This document shows, one piece after another, positions 1 to 12,013 of a stretch of DNA of 64,000 nucleotides (position 1 is its first letter; each line of letters begins with the position of its first letter). Source of the stretch: Aquilaria yunnanensis (Eukaryota; Streptophyta; Magnoliopsida; Malvales; Thymelaeaceae); assembly GCA_039654915.1 (NCBI GenBank), contig CM077594.1, forward strand, positions 93,696,893 to 93,760,892. The letters run 5' to 3'. The notes under the pieces were generated by a model. The model was not told where the DNA came from and ran no database searches. It worked only from the letters and a program-made list of their open reading frames with translations. Made by a program: the position numbers and the translations under genes.

Positions 1-58
1 CACTTTAGTGTGTTTCAAGGGTGTTACCAAATTCAGACGACTTCTCTGTTTTCCTAGG

Positions 59-150
59 CTGGTGGGCCTATTTTTCGAAGGTGATGGGCCTGTTATCCGA
101 GGGTGGTAGGCTTATCACCTGAGGGCGGTGATCCAAACCCCTTTCTCGAG
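59..150. repeat. short imperfect tandem repeat
   Basis: Four imperfect copies of a roughly 22-25 bp GC-richer unit follow each other, each with a core like GGTGGGCCTA or GGTGATGGGCC followed by a TCGA or CCGAG-like end. It stands out from the AT-rich sequence to its right. It may be the end of a repeat that begins left of the window. No reading frame is supported. Confidence 0.4.
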
Positions 151-1950
151 GGCCGAAGGACTTCTAAACTTACTTTATCCACTAAACTCAGTTAATTTTA
201 ACAGGTATGGCCTAAATTTGTTCTATTATAAAAAATATCATTGAATATAAAATTTTTATCAATTAAGTGCTTTTTTTCAAACTTGGATGAGTATATACTT
301 TGAAAGTTTAGCTATTTGGTCTATCTTAGAGCAATTATATGATCCATTTATGACTTAAACATTTATTATAAGAAAAAAAAATTATTATTGTAGCAAAGGT
401 CATTGTGAAAAATTTGAGGAAAAGATTCTTGGCTCCTAGGATTAGTTGCCTATATTATAATAAAGCTGAATTTTAGCAGCAATTTTTTTTATTTCAATTT
501 TTAAAATATTGAAAAAATTATAAGATTTATTTTTGCCACATGGTTATCCCTTTTAATACTGTAACACAAATTTTTATTCTTAGCAAATAATAACTCTTTT
601 TTATATACTGAATAATATTAAAGTATTGTTTCCATTTTTATTTTTTTTAAAGCCAATCAAATCTTATGAGTTGCATCAAAGTGGCATTATGCATGAATTA
701 TTTTTTTCAAAAATCATTACTTTAACCACCAAATTTAGCTAAATTTAATGAATATGCCCTCAATTTTTGATAAATGCTTTTGAACATTTATTTTGTGGTC
801 AATTGGATTCCTCTTTCCTTCGCTTGCTATTCAAACTATAATACTAATAATATTTAATTAATATTTATTTATACATTGAATAATAATAATAATATTCTAA
901 AGTTTTAATTCTATTTATAAAAAAATAAAATTTTTAAGAAAAGTACCTTTTTTTTTTTTACTAGAAAACCTTATGGGAATTTAAACTCTTAGCTTTATCT
1001 ATACTAACTGGGGCCTAATACTGTCAAGTGAAATTAAAGTTATACGGTTGACTTGATCTATTTATTAGAGAAATATAAGGCTTTATGAATGCTCTAACTT
1101 GAAGTTTTAGGGTTTAAATGATACATTTTAAAAAAATAGATAGTTGTTTGAGGTTAATTAATCTAAAATGACTTACACACACACATATATGTATATATAT
1201 GTATGTATATATATATATATATGTTGCGGCGGTGAAAATTCCCTACGCAGTAGATGATAATCCCTCTTAGAAAACGATGTGTATGATTAAACTAGAACGA
1301 GAAAGACACTAGGTACATGAATTGTATAATTAGCTAAACTTATAAGTTTCTACTAATTTCTCAAATTGTATATGAGTAAATACTGAAAATGAAGAAAAAT
1401 GTGTTAAATAAATTGGAATAAATGTAGTATTAGTTAGCTCGTTTAGGGACAAATGTAGTAAATAAAATATTTTAGCTTGTTTTTTGACAACATTAAAAAC
1501 AATAATGCTAATTAATTAGTTGGTTAAAGGTGAGATCCACTTAAATTTATAAATAATAAATACCATTTGACTTCATGAAAAAAAAATTACGTGAAACTAT
1601 AGTTTCACAAAACGACAGAATATAATATTAGATTTTCTTTTTTGAATATGAAAATCATATATAGATCGCCTTCCCGAAAGAGGACATTGCCAAGTTGAAC
1701 TCCGTGTCTAGCAAAATGGAACTGATGGGGGAGAATATTATATTTTCGAAGACGATGAAAAAGTAGGACCATCGATCACCATGAGATCCCTAGGCAAGAA
1801 CCATTTAGCATATGATGTATTTTGGAAAAGCAGCTACAAAGACTAATAATAACACAAGAAATCGAATCAAAGGTAAAAAGGTGATGGAATAAAAAGAGAA
1901 GGGGGCCTGTCTAGTTCTCAGTTAATCTCAAATCTTAATCCCAATAGCCA
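151..1950. other. AT-rich intergenic sequence upstream of the first ERF gene
   Basis: Long A/T runs and many stops in all frames. No protein similarity could be recognised. It includes the dinucleotide repeat at about 1170-1222, listed separately. The right end grades into the promoter of the ERF gene that starts at 2279. Confidence 0.6.
1170..1222. repeat. CA/TA/TG microsatellite
   Basis: An ACACACACAC run passes into TATATGTATATATATG and then a pure TA run. It is a compound dinucleotide microsatellite, probably length-variable. Confidence 0.85.
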
Positions 1951-1955
1951 TCACA

Positions 1956-2009
1956 TTGACCAGCCAGATACATTGGACAAAACCACCAATGTTCGGTCCT
2001 CACGGTCAA
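1956..2009. promoter_or_regulatory. two inverted W-box-like sites upstream of the ERF gene
   Basis: TTGACC lies at 1956-1961 and its reverse complement GGTCAA at 2004-2009. WRKY factors bind TTGAC(C/T), and group IX ERF genes are commonly induced by defence signalling. A regulatory role here is inferred from position alone, 270-320 bp before the start codon. Confidence 0.45.
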
Positions 2010-2036
2010 TCGGTCTTATTAGAACCTTCTTCTTCA

Positions 2037-2074
2037 CACGTGCGGACATCCTCCACCGTGAGATCCTACACGTG
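2037..2074. promoter_or_regulatory. paired G-boxes (CACGTG)
   Basis: Two perfect CACGTG palindromes occur at 2037-2042 and 2069-2074, about 32 bp apart and 50-90 bp upstream of the TATA box. G-boxes bind bZIP and bHLH factors. Two perfect copies so close together in a GC-richer promoter suggest a functional cluster. Confidence 0.6.
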
Positions 2075-2126
2075 GTCACTCGTGGGGCCCTCCCACTTGC
2101 CGAACCGAGCTGCGCTTTTCCTCCCG

Positions 2127-2133
2127 TATAAAT
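2127..2133 (+). promoter_or_regulatory. TATA box of the first ERF gene
   Basis: TATAAAT in the context CCCGTATAAATTTCGC. Transcription would be expected to start about 30 bp downstream (near 2160), giving a 5' leader of roughly 120 nt before the ATG at 2279. Confidence 0.7.
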
Positions 2134-2278
2134 TTCGCATTTCCTGCGTCCCCTCCTCATTCAATCTCTCTCCGACCAAAACATGCACAGCACCAAACAC
2201 TGCGGCAAAAACACTATATGACCGGGCCAGTGTAGAAACAAATTACTAGAAGACAAAGAAATAGCACCTGAAGCAGAA

Positions 2279-2677
2279 ATGGAGGGCGGTTCGAGCGGTA
2301 AGGACGGCGGGGGAGGAGAGACCAAGTATCGCGGAGTGCGGAGGCGGCCCTGGGGGAAGTTCGCGGCTGAGATTCGTGACTCCAGCAGGCACGGAGCCCG
2401 AGTTTGGCTAGGGACTTTCAACACGGCGGAGGAGGCAGCCAGGGCTTACGACAGAGCGGCCTACACGATGCGAGGACACCTGGCCATTCTTAATTTTCCA
2501 GAGGAGTATCCCATGGCGGCCGGCACTTCGGCTGCTGCTTCAAGTTCTTCAACCATCCCTTCGTCATCGTCGTCGTCGTCGCGGTCAGGAAGACAAGTGT
2601 TCGAGATAGAGTACTTGGATGACACGCTGCTCGAGCAACTTCTTGAAGATGAGGACAAAGAGGGCAAGAAATCGTGA
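2279..2677 (+). CDS. ethylene-responsive transcription factor, group IX, with EDLL motif
   Basis: Intronless gene for a 132-residue nuclear DNA-binding protein. Residues 16-74 form one AP2/ERF domain, with [11 protein letters not shown] at its start and AAEIRD in the second beta strand. The ERF-type Ala14 and Asp19 are present (A29, D34), which predicts binding to GCC-box promoters. Residues 85-103 are a serine-rich linker encoded by a TCN trinucleotide run. Residues 107-124 (VFEIEYLDD...LLED) match the EDLL activation motif found in small group IX ERFs such as Arabidopsis ERF095-ERF098. The length is typical of that subgroup, so this is a transcriptional activator, probably of ethylene, jasmonate or pathogen responses. 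The ATG follows a TATA box and is the first in a GC-rich open frame. The coding region is far more GC-rich than its surroundings. The second ERF gene at 16200-16607 is its closest relative in the window. Confidence 0.95.
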   Translation: MEGGSSGKDGGGGETKYRGVRRRPWGKFAAEIRDSSRHGARVWLGTFNTAEEAARAYDRAAYTMRGHLAILNFPEEYPMAAGTSAAASSSSTIPSSSSSSSRSGRQVFEIEYLDDTLLEQLLEDEDKEGKKS

Positions 2678-5600
2678 GGTACATGTAACCTAGCTAGTCA
2701 GTCCAGTGAAGTCATAGACTGGGGACACAAGTTGGGTTTTAATTCCGTGAATCCAAATTTGCATCATTATAAACTACGACATTTAAATGCCTTTAATCTA
2801 GTAAGCGTACTGTGCTCAACTCTGTTGTAAGCCCTTTCAATCTATTCTCATATTATGGCAACTAAAGCCTATATATCGCCTGCCCCAGTTTTTGTAGTTT
2901 ATATCACTCACCAGAGATTATGGTCATTATAACGTATTCTAAACTCCTTTACATTGAAGCTATGACACGAAGTTAAGTACTTCATATTGTCAATTTATTA
3001 AGCTTGATTTTGTTCTTTGTACGACGTTTGGCTAATTGATCAAGTGGAAGATGATTTTATACCATCCAACTCTAAAATTGAGAATTAATATTGCAGTATG
3101 TCGCTGAGACGATCTTTTCTTCAGACTCTTAGAAGTCTATTAACCTCTAGGATGATAAGGCGAAGAGCTGATTATGATTTTTTTCTGGATTATTCAATCT
3201 ATCTTAGACAGACAAGCATCATAGTTTGCTCGTTTTGTTGGTTCAAATTTAATAAGATTAAGGACTTTACTTGTGATTATATTGTGGGTTTGGAAATTAT
3301 GGCGAAGAGTTAAGGCGATGGCTTTGAGTTTGCTTGTCTTTGCGCTTCAGTAGGAAGTTGTAGGTGTGTTAATTAGAATGTGTTTTTTGTTTTCTAGTTG
3401 GATATCATCAAAGTGTGTATATAGTCTATAAATAAGTAAGTTGTGTCAGAACATCTATTGAGTCTGGGACTGGGACAAGAATTAATTTGTGATTCTTATA
3501 TCAGTTTTGTGTTAGCGCAATATTTAGGAGTTATTGATTGTGATAGAGGATCCATAGGCTTGTATGAGAGTTATGAATGTGCTTTTGTTGTGATACTATA
3601 TTTTTTCTAGTGCATTTCTTTCTTTCCTTCTTTCTTTTTTTTGGTATTTAGAATTATTATAAGTACAAGGGATGAGAATCTGCTGTAGGAAAGCATAGGG
3701 GTAAAGTGAACATGAAACCCAGCGGATTTAAGCTACAATTTAAATACTTCTGGACTGCCTATGTTTTGTGGGAAGTGCGGCACCACCTGAGCCCTAACAT
3801 GCTGCCTGGGATACAAACTAGTACAAACCGAACAACATTAAATCTTGGGCATGATTACTTTGATCATGCTTAGACTTTCGCTGTTTTTGATGATTGTTTA
3901 GGGAACATTTTCTCAACAAATACTAGCAGAAGGTGTGATTTGATCGTGGTAAGGTGGTCTAATCCTTTCATGAATTTTGATAATGGTTTGTAGCATGGTG
4001 AAATCTAGAGAATCATCCTAGATGGAGCAATTTATTTGTTCGTCATGTGATGGAGTTTTTCCTTATTAATTTGTGATTAAGTGGAGCATGGGGAATCATT
4101 ATAGAGAAGTTTGATATTGGCTGCAACAAGAAAACAACTACTTGGTGTGAGATTGGTGTTTGGTACTGACAACTCAATGCAGGTTTGGAGATTATGTTTG
4201 TGGTGTTGGTGTCTGAAGTTGTATTAGTTGTTGCTGTTTTCATGGTCATTTTTTATTTGTTGTGTGTTTGTGTTCTTTGGTGTGTGCTTTCGTGTTAGCC
4301 TTGGTGTTTGTCGTACTGTTTCTGCCCAAGATTGTAATTGAAGTTGTGTTATTATTAATATCTCTCATTGCGTGTGTTTGTCGTTGAGAATTTGAACAAA
4401 TATAGCGATTTTTTGGCTCTGTTAGTTCAAATTTAAAAAGACTGGAGACTGAACTAGTCATTAGGATGTTTTCTGTTGGTTTGGGAATTATGGCTGGGAG
4501 GTAAATGAGATGCCTTTTATTGGTTTGTTTTTGTGGGTTAATTTAATTTTGCGTAGGATGAAATTTAGGAGTCCTAGTTGCTATGACTTGCTTTTCCTAA
4601 TTTGATGTAATTAGAGTTTGTGTGTGGTTTATAAATAAAAGACAAGTTCTATTAAGGTTTTGATATGAGAGAACAATCAGCTAAATAAAAAGGTCTAATG
4701 TAAATGTTTCAAAAGAGGAGAGATTAGGAGGCCGAGAAAGACTTAACAAGGACCTTTCATAATTATCAAATTTTACAATTGTATAAGATGAAAATGTAGG
4801 GGATGTTGATGGTGATGGAAGATTCATCTGACCCATGTAAGTGCTGTAAACATGCTTTTGTTGTAGATTTTTCTCATTTGCTTATGTAGATTTTATAAAC
4901 AGCTGAATCACATTAAGTTTTCTACGTGATTGCTTTGATATTGTTTAAATTTTCTCTACCTATAACGAGTGTATGAAGAATTTTTTTTTGTTTTTTCTAA
5001 CTTGTTCTCTAATTACCTGTGGCATTCATCGTGACCCAAGGCAAAGCGAGGGGTAGAAATTGCAGAAGGAATCAGGACAACGTATGTGACTAAAGTATAA
5101 AACAAAATTGTAAAGGAGTTGCTACGAAACAATTTGATGAAAAGGAGCTAAAATTGAGCGATTCTGGCTTAATGCTAATTGTAGATTATATGCTTTTAGC
5201 TATTCTACCATATATTAATCATCTATGTTGTATTGTGACTTTAGTATAGATTCTCATGAGCTTACATGTTACACGTAAGCTCAGTAAGCTCAGTGATATT
5301 GTTAATTACATCTCAGTGTGCAAGTATATAACTATGTGGATTAGCCGCACATTTCTGTGACAATTCATTACTCAGGGGCTCAATCATGAGGAAATAATGT
5401 TTGCAAACTAGAAGGACAAAGACATGGAAATTGAAAGAGTCAGTTGAGGGGTTAACTGCGGTGGATAACAAAAAAATCAAAGCATGATTTCTCATGTTTG
5501 TGTTTTAGAATTCTACCATTTTTCTGTTGCCATGTTTTTGAGTCAGCCCAGCTATTGGTCACGTAAGGGCCAAAGTTTTCTTGCAAATTGATGGGCTAAC

Positions 5601-5751
5601 TATCCTCCAAAAAAATTTGATATCTAAAATATTATAGTGCTATATACCAAGAATCAATCTCCAAATTTATATTTTTTTGTTTTGGGGATATTTTTCGGTG
5701 AGTCCAACTACTATTGGTCATGTTTGTTCCAAACCAAGGTTACTATAGAAC
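2678..5751. other. intergenic stretch, 3' flank of the ERF gene plus diverged repeat-like sequence
   Basis: The first 200-300 bp is the ERF 3' untranslated and flanking region; no clear AATAAA signal was seen. From about 3.1 to 4.7 kb there are two loosely similar blocks (about 3240-3480 and 4420-4670). They share GGTTCAAATTTAA-like, GGAATTATGGC-like and TATAAATAA-like pieces, as if from a decayed repeat. Short open frames here have no recognisable domain. Confidence 0.4.
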
Positions 5752-5756
5752 TAAAG

Positions 5757-6238
5757 TGACATAGCGAGAGACGGAGATTTAACCAGGTACCACACTCAAT
5801 CAATAAGTAAAATGAGAATCCACTCATAGAAAATGCCAAAAGCTATAAGATACTTTAATATTATTGATAAACTATCTCATAATAACAAAAAAAAAATCTA
5901 TTTATAGGCTTACAAAGAAACATTAAACCAAAACAGTTAAGGAAATTGAAGACAACTAAAAAACAAAATCGACAGAAACTTTAAAGGCCCGGATACCCCT
6001 TAAAATGATGGAATTTTGACCAAAAAAAGTGCAATCATAGAGAGCAAAGCTTTAATAATGTTTATAGAGCATGAAATTTACTTTGAAACGACATATTATA
6101 ATAGTCATTCTGACAACCGTAGAAGAAGTTATGTCTTTTGAAAGTTAGAGTTTGCACAAGACCTATTTTCAAGACTTCTTTTTCGGTTTCACCCGCTCAA
6201 CACTCTCTATGAGCTCATCCACTAGATGCTCCATGTCA
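5757..6238 (-). repeat. 3' LTR of the chromovirus-like element
   Basis: About 482 bp, aligning along its length with 10444-10920. It begins TGACATAGCG and ends CCATGTCA. It is flanked on the outside by TAAAG. The inner side (6239-6255) is purine-rich on the minus strand (AATAGAGGAGAC), consistent with a polypurine tract. Confidence 0.9.
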
Positions 6239-6239
6239 G

Positions 6240-7420
6240 TCTCCTCTATTTGACAAAAAACTCGACCTCGAGTTATCTGGAACATTTGGATACAAAGGTT
6301 CATTAGAAGAGTTGTAAGGGAAAATTCTCATACTGTCTGGCAGATCAATCACATGGGCATTATTGTTAATCTCCTTCAGAACCTTATATGGCTTATATTT
6401 GTATAGCTGCAGCTTGTCATAAGTACAAACTGGAAACCTCTCATTTTGCAAAAAAATAATCACTTCATCACCCGCCTCAAAAATCTGTTCACGACAATGT
6501 TCATTAGCAGCTTGTTTATACTACCTATTTGCATGCTTCAACTTCTGTTTAACTTCAGCCTAAATATTCTGCCATTGATTTGCCAAATTTTCTGCAAACC
6601 TATTCACTCCAATTCCAGCACTCACTAGATCAAGAGTATACTGAGGAAGTTTGGTGTAAACCATTGAGAATGGGGACTTTCCTGTGGCACTATGAACATC
6701 ATTGTTGTAGGCAAACTCTACTTGAGCTAATACAAGATCCTAGTACTTGGGACTGTTTCCACAAATACTGCGTATCAAGTTTCCCAGTGTCTGATTCACC
6801 ACCTTCATCTATCCGTTTGTCTGGGGATGGGTAATGGTACTATAATTCAAGGAAGAATCAAACAACTTCCATAAAGTCATCCAAAAGTGCCCCAAAAACA
6901 TATTGTCTTGATCTGATGTTATTGTCTTAGGCACTATGCAAGTGAACAACTTCCTTGAAAAATAATTTTACAATCTCATTGGTATGTAATGTTTTCTTGC
7001 AAGAAATAAAATGTGCTATCTTGGAAAACCTGTCCACCACAACAAACACAGAATCTACTTTCTTTGGGTTTGAGGTAAGCCAATAATAAAATCTAGGGAC
7101 AAATCTTCCTAAATATTATTAGGAATAGGTGAAGGCATATACAAACCCACATTCTAAAACTGTCCCTTTGCAGTTTGGCACACATAACACTTTTGTATGA
7201 ATTTAGAAAAATCCCTTTGCATATGTGGCCAATAATAATGCTCTTTTACAACTGCAAAAGTCTTATCTCTACTTATATGACCGGCTAAACCTCTACTATG
7301 CAAATCCCAAATTATCTTTTCTCTTAATGAAGTCTTAGGAATACATAATTGATTACCTTGTAAGAGAAAGCTATCATGAATACGGAAGTAATTTGCAGGT
7401 TGTTGTTTGCCACACTTTTC
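6240..7420 (-). pseudogene. integrase remnant of the chromovirus-like element
   Basis: Read on the minus strand in broken frames. An HHCC finger end is visible near 7170-7200 (KCYVCQTAKG). The core follows, with a [12 protein letters not shown] stretch near 7020-7060 and an [12 protein letters not shown] block near 6880-6925. An integrase C-terminal GPY/F-like piece lies at 6236-6463 (FPVCTYDKLQLYKYKPYKVL). Stops and shifts interrupt all parts. Integrase would insert the cDNA copy into the genome; this copy cannot. Confidence 0.85.
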
Positions 7421-7639
7421 TTAGATGCTAGAAAATTCCTCATCGGTAACATACACCTTATTCAATTCATCAAAGCCAACAATCTGTTGTCTCAAAGTTA
7501 CTAGTAAATTTGCACGTCGAGTCATGGCATCTGTAACCTTGTTCTAAACTCCCACTCTGTGCTTGCTCTTGAAAGGAAATTTCTGGAAAAATTGGGACCA
7601 CCTCGCATGCATATCTTTACTAATCTTCTTTTAACTATT

Positions 7640-8830
7640 CATGTACTTCAAAGCATCATTGTCAGAATAAATAATAAATTCATAACCAATTAAATAATGT
7701 TCTCATACCTTTAGAGCGCGCATAATATAATAGAACTTCTTATCGTAAGTGGTCCAAATTTGCCTCACATCAGAAAGCTTTTTGTTTTAAAAAGCAGTTG
7801 GCTTGCATTATTGGGAAAGGATAGCGCCAATTCCCACACCACTAGCATTACACTTTACCACAAAAGGAGCCTTAAAATCGAGCAAGGCAAGAATTGGCGC
7901 AATGCATAGCTTCTCTTTCAACAAGGTAAAATTCACCTCTACCTCCACATGCCAGTGAAATTTCCCTTTCTTCAAACACTTTGTAATAGGGCCAGCAATG
8001 CTACTAAAACCCCGAATAAACCACCTATAAAAGGTGCCTGACTCATGGAAACTTCGAACTTCAGAGACTGCCATCGGCGTATGCCACTCTTTGATGAACC
8101 GAACCTTGGCTTCATCCACTTGAATCCCCTCTGTGTTGACTACATAGCTTGAGAATAATATTTTGCTAGTCACAAAGCTACATTTATTCATGTTCATATA
8201 TAGCTTATTCTCCTGCAAGACTATGAGTACTTGGCGCAGGTGTGAAACATGTTCTTCCTTCAAACAATTATAAATCTGGATATCATCAAAATATACAACA
8301 ACAAAACTCCCAATAAATGGTTTTAGTATCTAGTTCATTACCCTTATAAATATATTCGGCATATTGGTAGACCGAATGGCATAACCAGCCACTCATACAA
8401 CCCAGCATTGGTCTTAAATGCTATTTTTAACTCATCTCTAAGTCGAATTCTGAGCTGGTGGTATCCATTCCTGAGATCAATTTTGAAAAACACTACCAAT
8501 CTATACAACTAGTCTAGCATGTTGTTGAATCAGGGTATAGGAAATTTGTAGCCAATAGTAATCTTATTGATGACTTGACTGTCGGTACACATCATCTAGC
8601 TCCCACTAGACTTATACATCAACAAAACTGGCATTGCACATGGACTCATGCTCTTTTGGATATATCCTTTTTGCAACAACACTTCCACCTTCTCTAGTAG
8701 GATCTTGCAATTTTTCGGGCTTATATAGTAAATGGGCAAGTTGGGCAGACTTGCTTTAGGAACCAATTTAATATGATGATGAATGTTTTTCATAGGTGGA
8801 AGGCCATCTAGCAACTACTCCAGCATCACA
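7640..8830 (-). pseudogene. reverse transcriptase / RNase H remnant
   Basis: At 8814-8596 the fragment starts LDGLPPMKNIHHHIKL, the usual lead-in to plant gypsy RT. The catalytic motif is seen as [10 protein letters not shown] near 8280-8310. The longest intact piece is 8263-7808 (151 residues), covering the RT thumb ([15 protein letters not shown]) and the start of RNase H ([15 protein letters not shown]). RNase H remnants continue to about 7560. The frame is lost between these pieces, so the gene is dead. Confidence 0.9.
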
Positions 8831-9399
8831 TCTTAAAACTCTTGTAACAGTGCCTAAATTGCTTTCGATACCTTTTCTGCCTATGACCTATAAATAGAGA
8901 ATACCTATCTTACTACCAATGTATAGAATCCCTTGGCCTCCTCTATTGCCGTGAGCACATTTTGTTTAGACATTATAAGGGTAAAAAAAGTCCACCATTC
9001 TACTTTAAATGCCTTGGGCCGTGAGCTTTTTTGCTGTTGTGGGCGGCGCATAAGTTTCTTTCCTCTTTTCTCGAACCTGTACATGTTGTCTCATCCATCA
9101 TGCTACGCTGCAACATCAAACTATCATGGTCTACCGAATAACAAGTGACAAGCATCCATTCCACAACATCAAAATAAATCTTATCTCAATATTGCTCAGG
9201 AAAAAGGTTCTTGATACTGCTCAATCGCCTAAATTTTGTCCACCTATTTAATCCACCTAATTATGTAAGGTTTCAGATACTTCTTCATCTTCAGTCCCAA
9301 ATGCTCACTATATCTTTACTAATGATATTTTTGCAACTCCAACAGTTAATAATCACGTCAAACAACCAATAAATTATCGGGCATTGAGTACAAAACAAC

Positions 9400-10410
9400 T
9401 GATGGTGTTGGGTTTGGTCTTATTGCTTAGAGGCCAACAACTTCTATATTACATAATTCTCCTGCCCATCATCGTGGTAACGATTCCTGCATGGAGCAGG
9501 TTTAGGAAGCTCTCTCATATTTCAACCAAACTCCATAATCCTTTTCCTGGGTCATTTCTATGAGGAAACTTTTGTCTCTCCCTCTTCTGGGCCGAAAGCT
9601 CTACTTTCAATGCTAAATTCCAAGCTTCAGCAAAAGACTTCATTGACAAAATCCCAATCTTTGTCCCTAAGTGTAGGCTTCAACTTATCCAAAAATCGTG
9701 AAATCGTCTACCCTTTTGTCTCTCCCAAATCATTACATCGGGACAACAATTCAAATTCCATCGTATAATCTTGGATGGATTGTGACACATGTCAACACCC
9801 CTGGTATTACTGAAACAAAATCAGCTCATGTCTTGGGGGTAGAAAACCTCTGTAAATGATCCGCTTCATCTATGCCCATAACCGTGTCGAGCCTTTTCCG
9901 TCATACTATCTTATTTTTTTATCTCTTCCTATTAAGCAGAGGTTGCTCGTTTCAATTTATAGACTGCCATCTTCACTTTCCTTTCCTCCTGGACATCATG
10001 ATATTCAAAGAAATGCCTAACCTTGGTTACCCAATCAAGAACACCTTCAGTACATCATGATCTCCTACATCTTGATCTCTCTGAAATTCATCATAAGGAT
10101 CATAATCTTCTTTTGACTCAGAATCACTGTTGTGGACAATGTGTCTACAACCCCGAGCAAGAACAGGTTTCCAAGCAACAAGGCCTGGGGTGGGTTCTTC
10201 CTTGGTATGTTGACTTTCTTCTTCCCTATCTTTGTTGGCAAAAGGGTTAAGGGCATTGAGTCCTTCTAGGATCTCCTCAAAATGCATCTCCAAACGATCC
10301 TGTAATCGCTAGACGATCCTATCCTCCATCTCCGGTAATGCCCCCCCTTGGTCTTCTGACCTAGGGTTTTCAGTAATACGTTGGCCGTTCTTCCTACCAT
10401 CACCAGCCAT
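9400..10410 (-). pseudogene. gag remnant of the chromovirus-like element
   Basis: A plausible start codon lies at 10410 (MAGDGRKNG), 22 bp inside the primer-binding site. The frame meets a TAG within about 35 codons. It continues as an acidic, Gln/Glu-rich stretch at 10293-10027 (EMHFEEILEGLNALNPF). Further gag sequence is visible to about 9400 in broken frames. The protease region should lie near 9000-9400, but no intact DTG/DSG site was found. Confidence 0.75.
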
Positions 10411-10431
10411 AAAGTAAGCAATTCAACCTGG

Positions 10432-10441
10432 TCTGATACCA
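10432..10441 (-). other. primer-binding site (initiator Met tRNA)
   Basis: The minus strand reads TGGTATCAGA, the complement of the 3' end of plant initiator Met tRNA. It lies 2 nt inside the 5' LTR at 10444. This fixes the orientation of the element. Confidence 0.9.
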
Positions 10442-10443
10442 CC

Positions 10444-10920
10444 TAACATAGTGAGAAATGAAGATTTAACCAAGCAACACGTTTAATCAATAAGAAAAAA
10501 GAGAATCCACTAGTAGATAAAGCCGAAAGCTTTGAGATACTTCAATATTATTGATAGACTGTCTCATAATAACAAAAAAAATGCCTATTTATAGGCTTAC
10601 AAAAAAACTCTAAACCAAAACAATTAAGGAAACCGAAGATAACTAGAAAACAAAATCAATAGAAACTTTAGAGGCCCGATACCCCTCAAAACAATGTAAT
10701 TTTGACTTGAAAAACATGCTCATAGAGAGCAAAGCTCCAATGATCTTTGTAGAGCGCAAAATTTCCTTCAAAATGATATTATAATAGTCATTCTAATAAC
10801 CATAGAAAAAGTTATAATTTTTGAAAGTTAGGGCTAGCGTGAGACTTATTTTTAGTATTTTTATTTGGTTTCATCTGCTCAATCCGCTCCATGAACTTAT
10901 TCATTAGATACTCCATGTCA
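10444..10920 (-). repeat. 5' LTR of the chromovirus-like element
   Basis: About 477 bp, homologous to 5757-6238. It ends CTCCATGTCA and is followed by the target duplication TAAAG. It shares the CTATTTATAGGCTTACAAA block, which on the minus strand contains a CTATAAATAG TATA-like core. Confidence 0.9.
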
Positions 10921-10925
10921 TAAAG

Positions 10926-12013
10926 TAACATCAAACACGTAATTAGTGTGTATATATCTTTGTCATTGTGGGTCATAATTTATGAAATGAGTTCCTGTAG
11001 TAAACAATTAGTTTTACCCAATGTGCATATATATATTTATATATATACACACAAACACGTAATTAGTGTGTGGTTGTGAAGAAGGTCTGAGTTATGGAGT
11101 GCACCATAGAGACTCAATCGCAAGGGAATGTGCGTGTAATGATGGAGTGAGTAGCCAAGTCAATCAGTATAATTAAGAGCATATTTCGTTTAAGATGCCA
11201 CTTAATAAGTATATGAAAATATATTCACAAATTTGTTTCAAATATAGAGGACTTAAATCATTGAATCACACTATGAAATTTCGAGAGAATGATATTATGC
11301 TTAGATTGAAAATGCGATACATATGCGCGGATTAATCAATTGAATGGTTAGATTTGAGAAAATAGAAAAGGCCTATTTATGCATATGATTTTTTTTTATA
11401 TTATATTAAAGAAGGCCTAAAATGGAGAAAGAATAATGAAACTTTCTACTAGGTTTTACGCCCCCCAAAGAAAAAACAATATAATAGGTTCTAGTTAGGT
11501 GCCATGTATTACTTTTTATATACTTGATTAGGGACAAGAATAAGTACTTCTACGGCCAGCAAGGACAACACAGTGAAATACCATTGCTTTTTTACCTTAA
11601 TGAAGTATGTTATACTTATAGCTGCATTACTATGGCTTTAACTTTAACTTAAAATCTTTACTTTTCAAATCCATAAAATTTCTAAAATATTCTTAAGAGA
11701 GTTGTAAGTGCTAGTAATGTTGAAATCAGCCTCGTGGATACAGTTCTCCCACTTTAATAAGAGATCTATGATTTGGTCAAAGGTGTTATATATTTTTTTA
11801 AAAAGATACTGTTCATTTTTGCACCCAACAATATTCTAAGAGAGTTTAATTTTAGAGAGAACTAGCTTATACCTGTATATCATGTGGATGATACTACAGG
11901 TACATGGAAAATAAAAGTTAATAGTGGTTTAAGAACATCTATCGAAGGTTAATTGATTATGCATCACAGAACCCATCTCATGAGTAGAGTTTAACTACTA
12001 ACTTATATCCAAG
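10926..12013. other. AT-rich intergenic sequence
   Basis: No gene, RNA or complete mobile element recognised. A short TATATATATTTATATATATACACACA run lies at about 11022-11055, with a direct repeat of ACACGTAATTAGTGTGT on each side of it (about 10932 and 11055). Confidence 0.5.

Larger units (their letters stand above)
5757..10920 (-). mobile_element. complete but decayed Ty3/gypsy LTR retrotransposon (chromovirus-like), minus strand
   Basis: Two LTRs (5757-6238 and 10444-10920) flank gag-pol remnants read on the minus strand. LTR ends are TGACAT...ATGTCA on the left copy. The 5-bp target duplication TAAAG is perfect (5752-5756 and 10921-10925). A primer-binding site for initiator Met tRNA lies at 10432-10441, just inside the 5' LTR. 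Domain order on the minus strand is gag, protease region, reverse transcriptase, RNase H, integrase with HHCC finger, then an integrase C-terminus. The LTRs have diverged clearly and the frames carry many stops and shifts, so the element is old and cannot move on its own. The RT and integrase motifs look like those of plant chromoviruses; the clade within that group is not certain. Confidence 0.93.

Noticed and set aside
1956..2249. 97-codon open frame just upstream of the first ERF gene
   Set aside because: It covers the promoter, TATA box and leader and has no recognisable domain.
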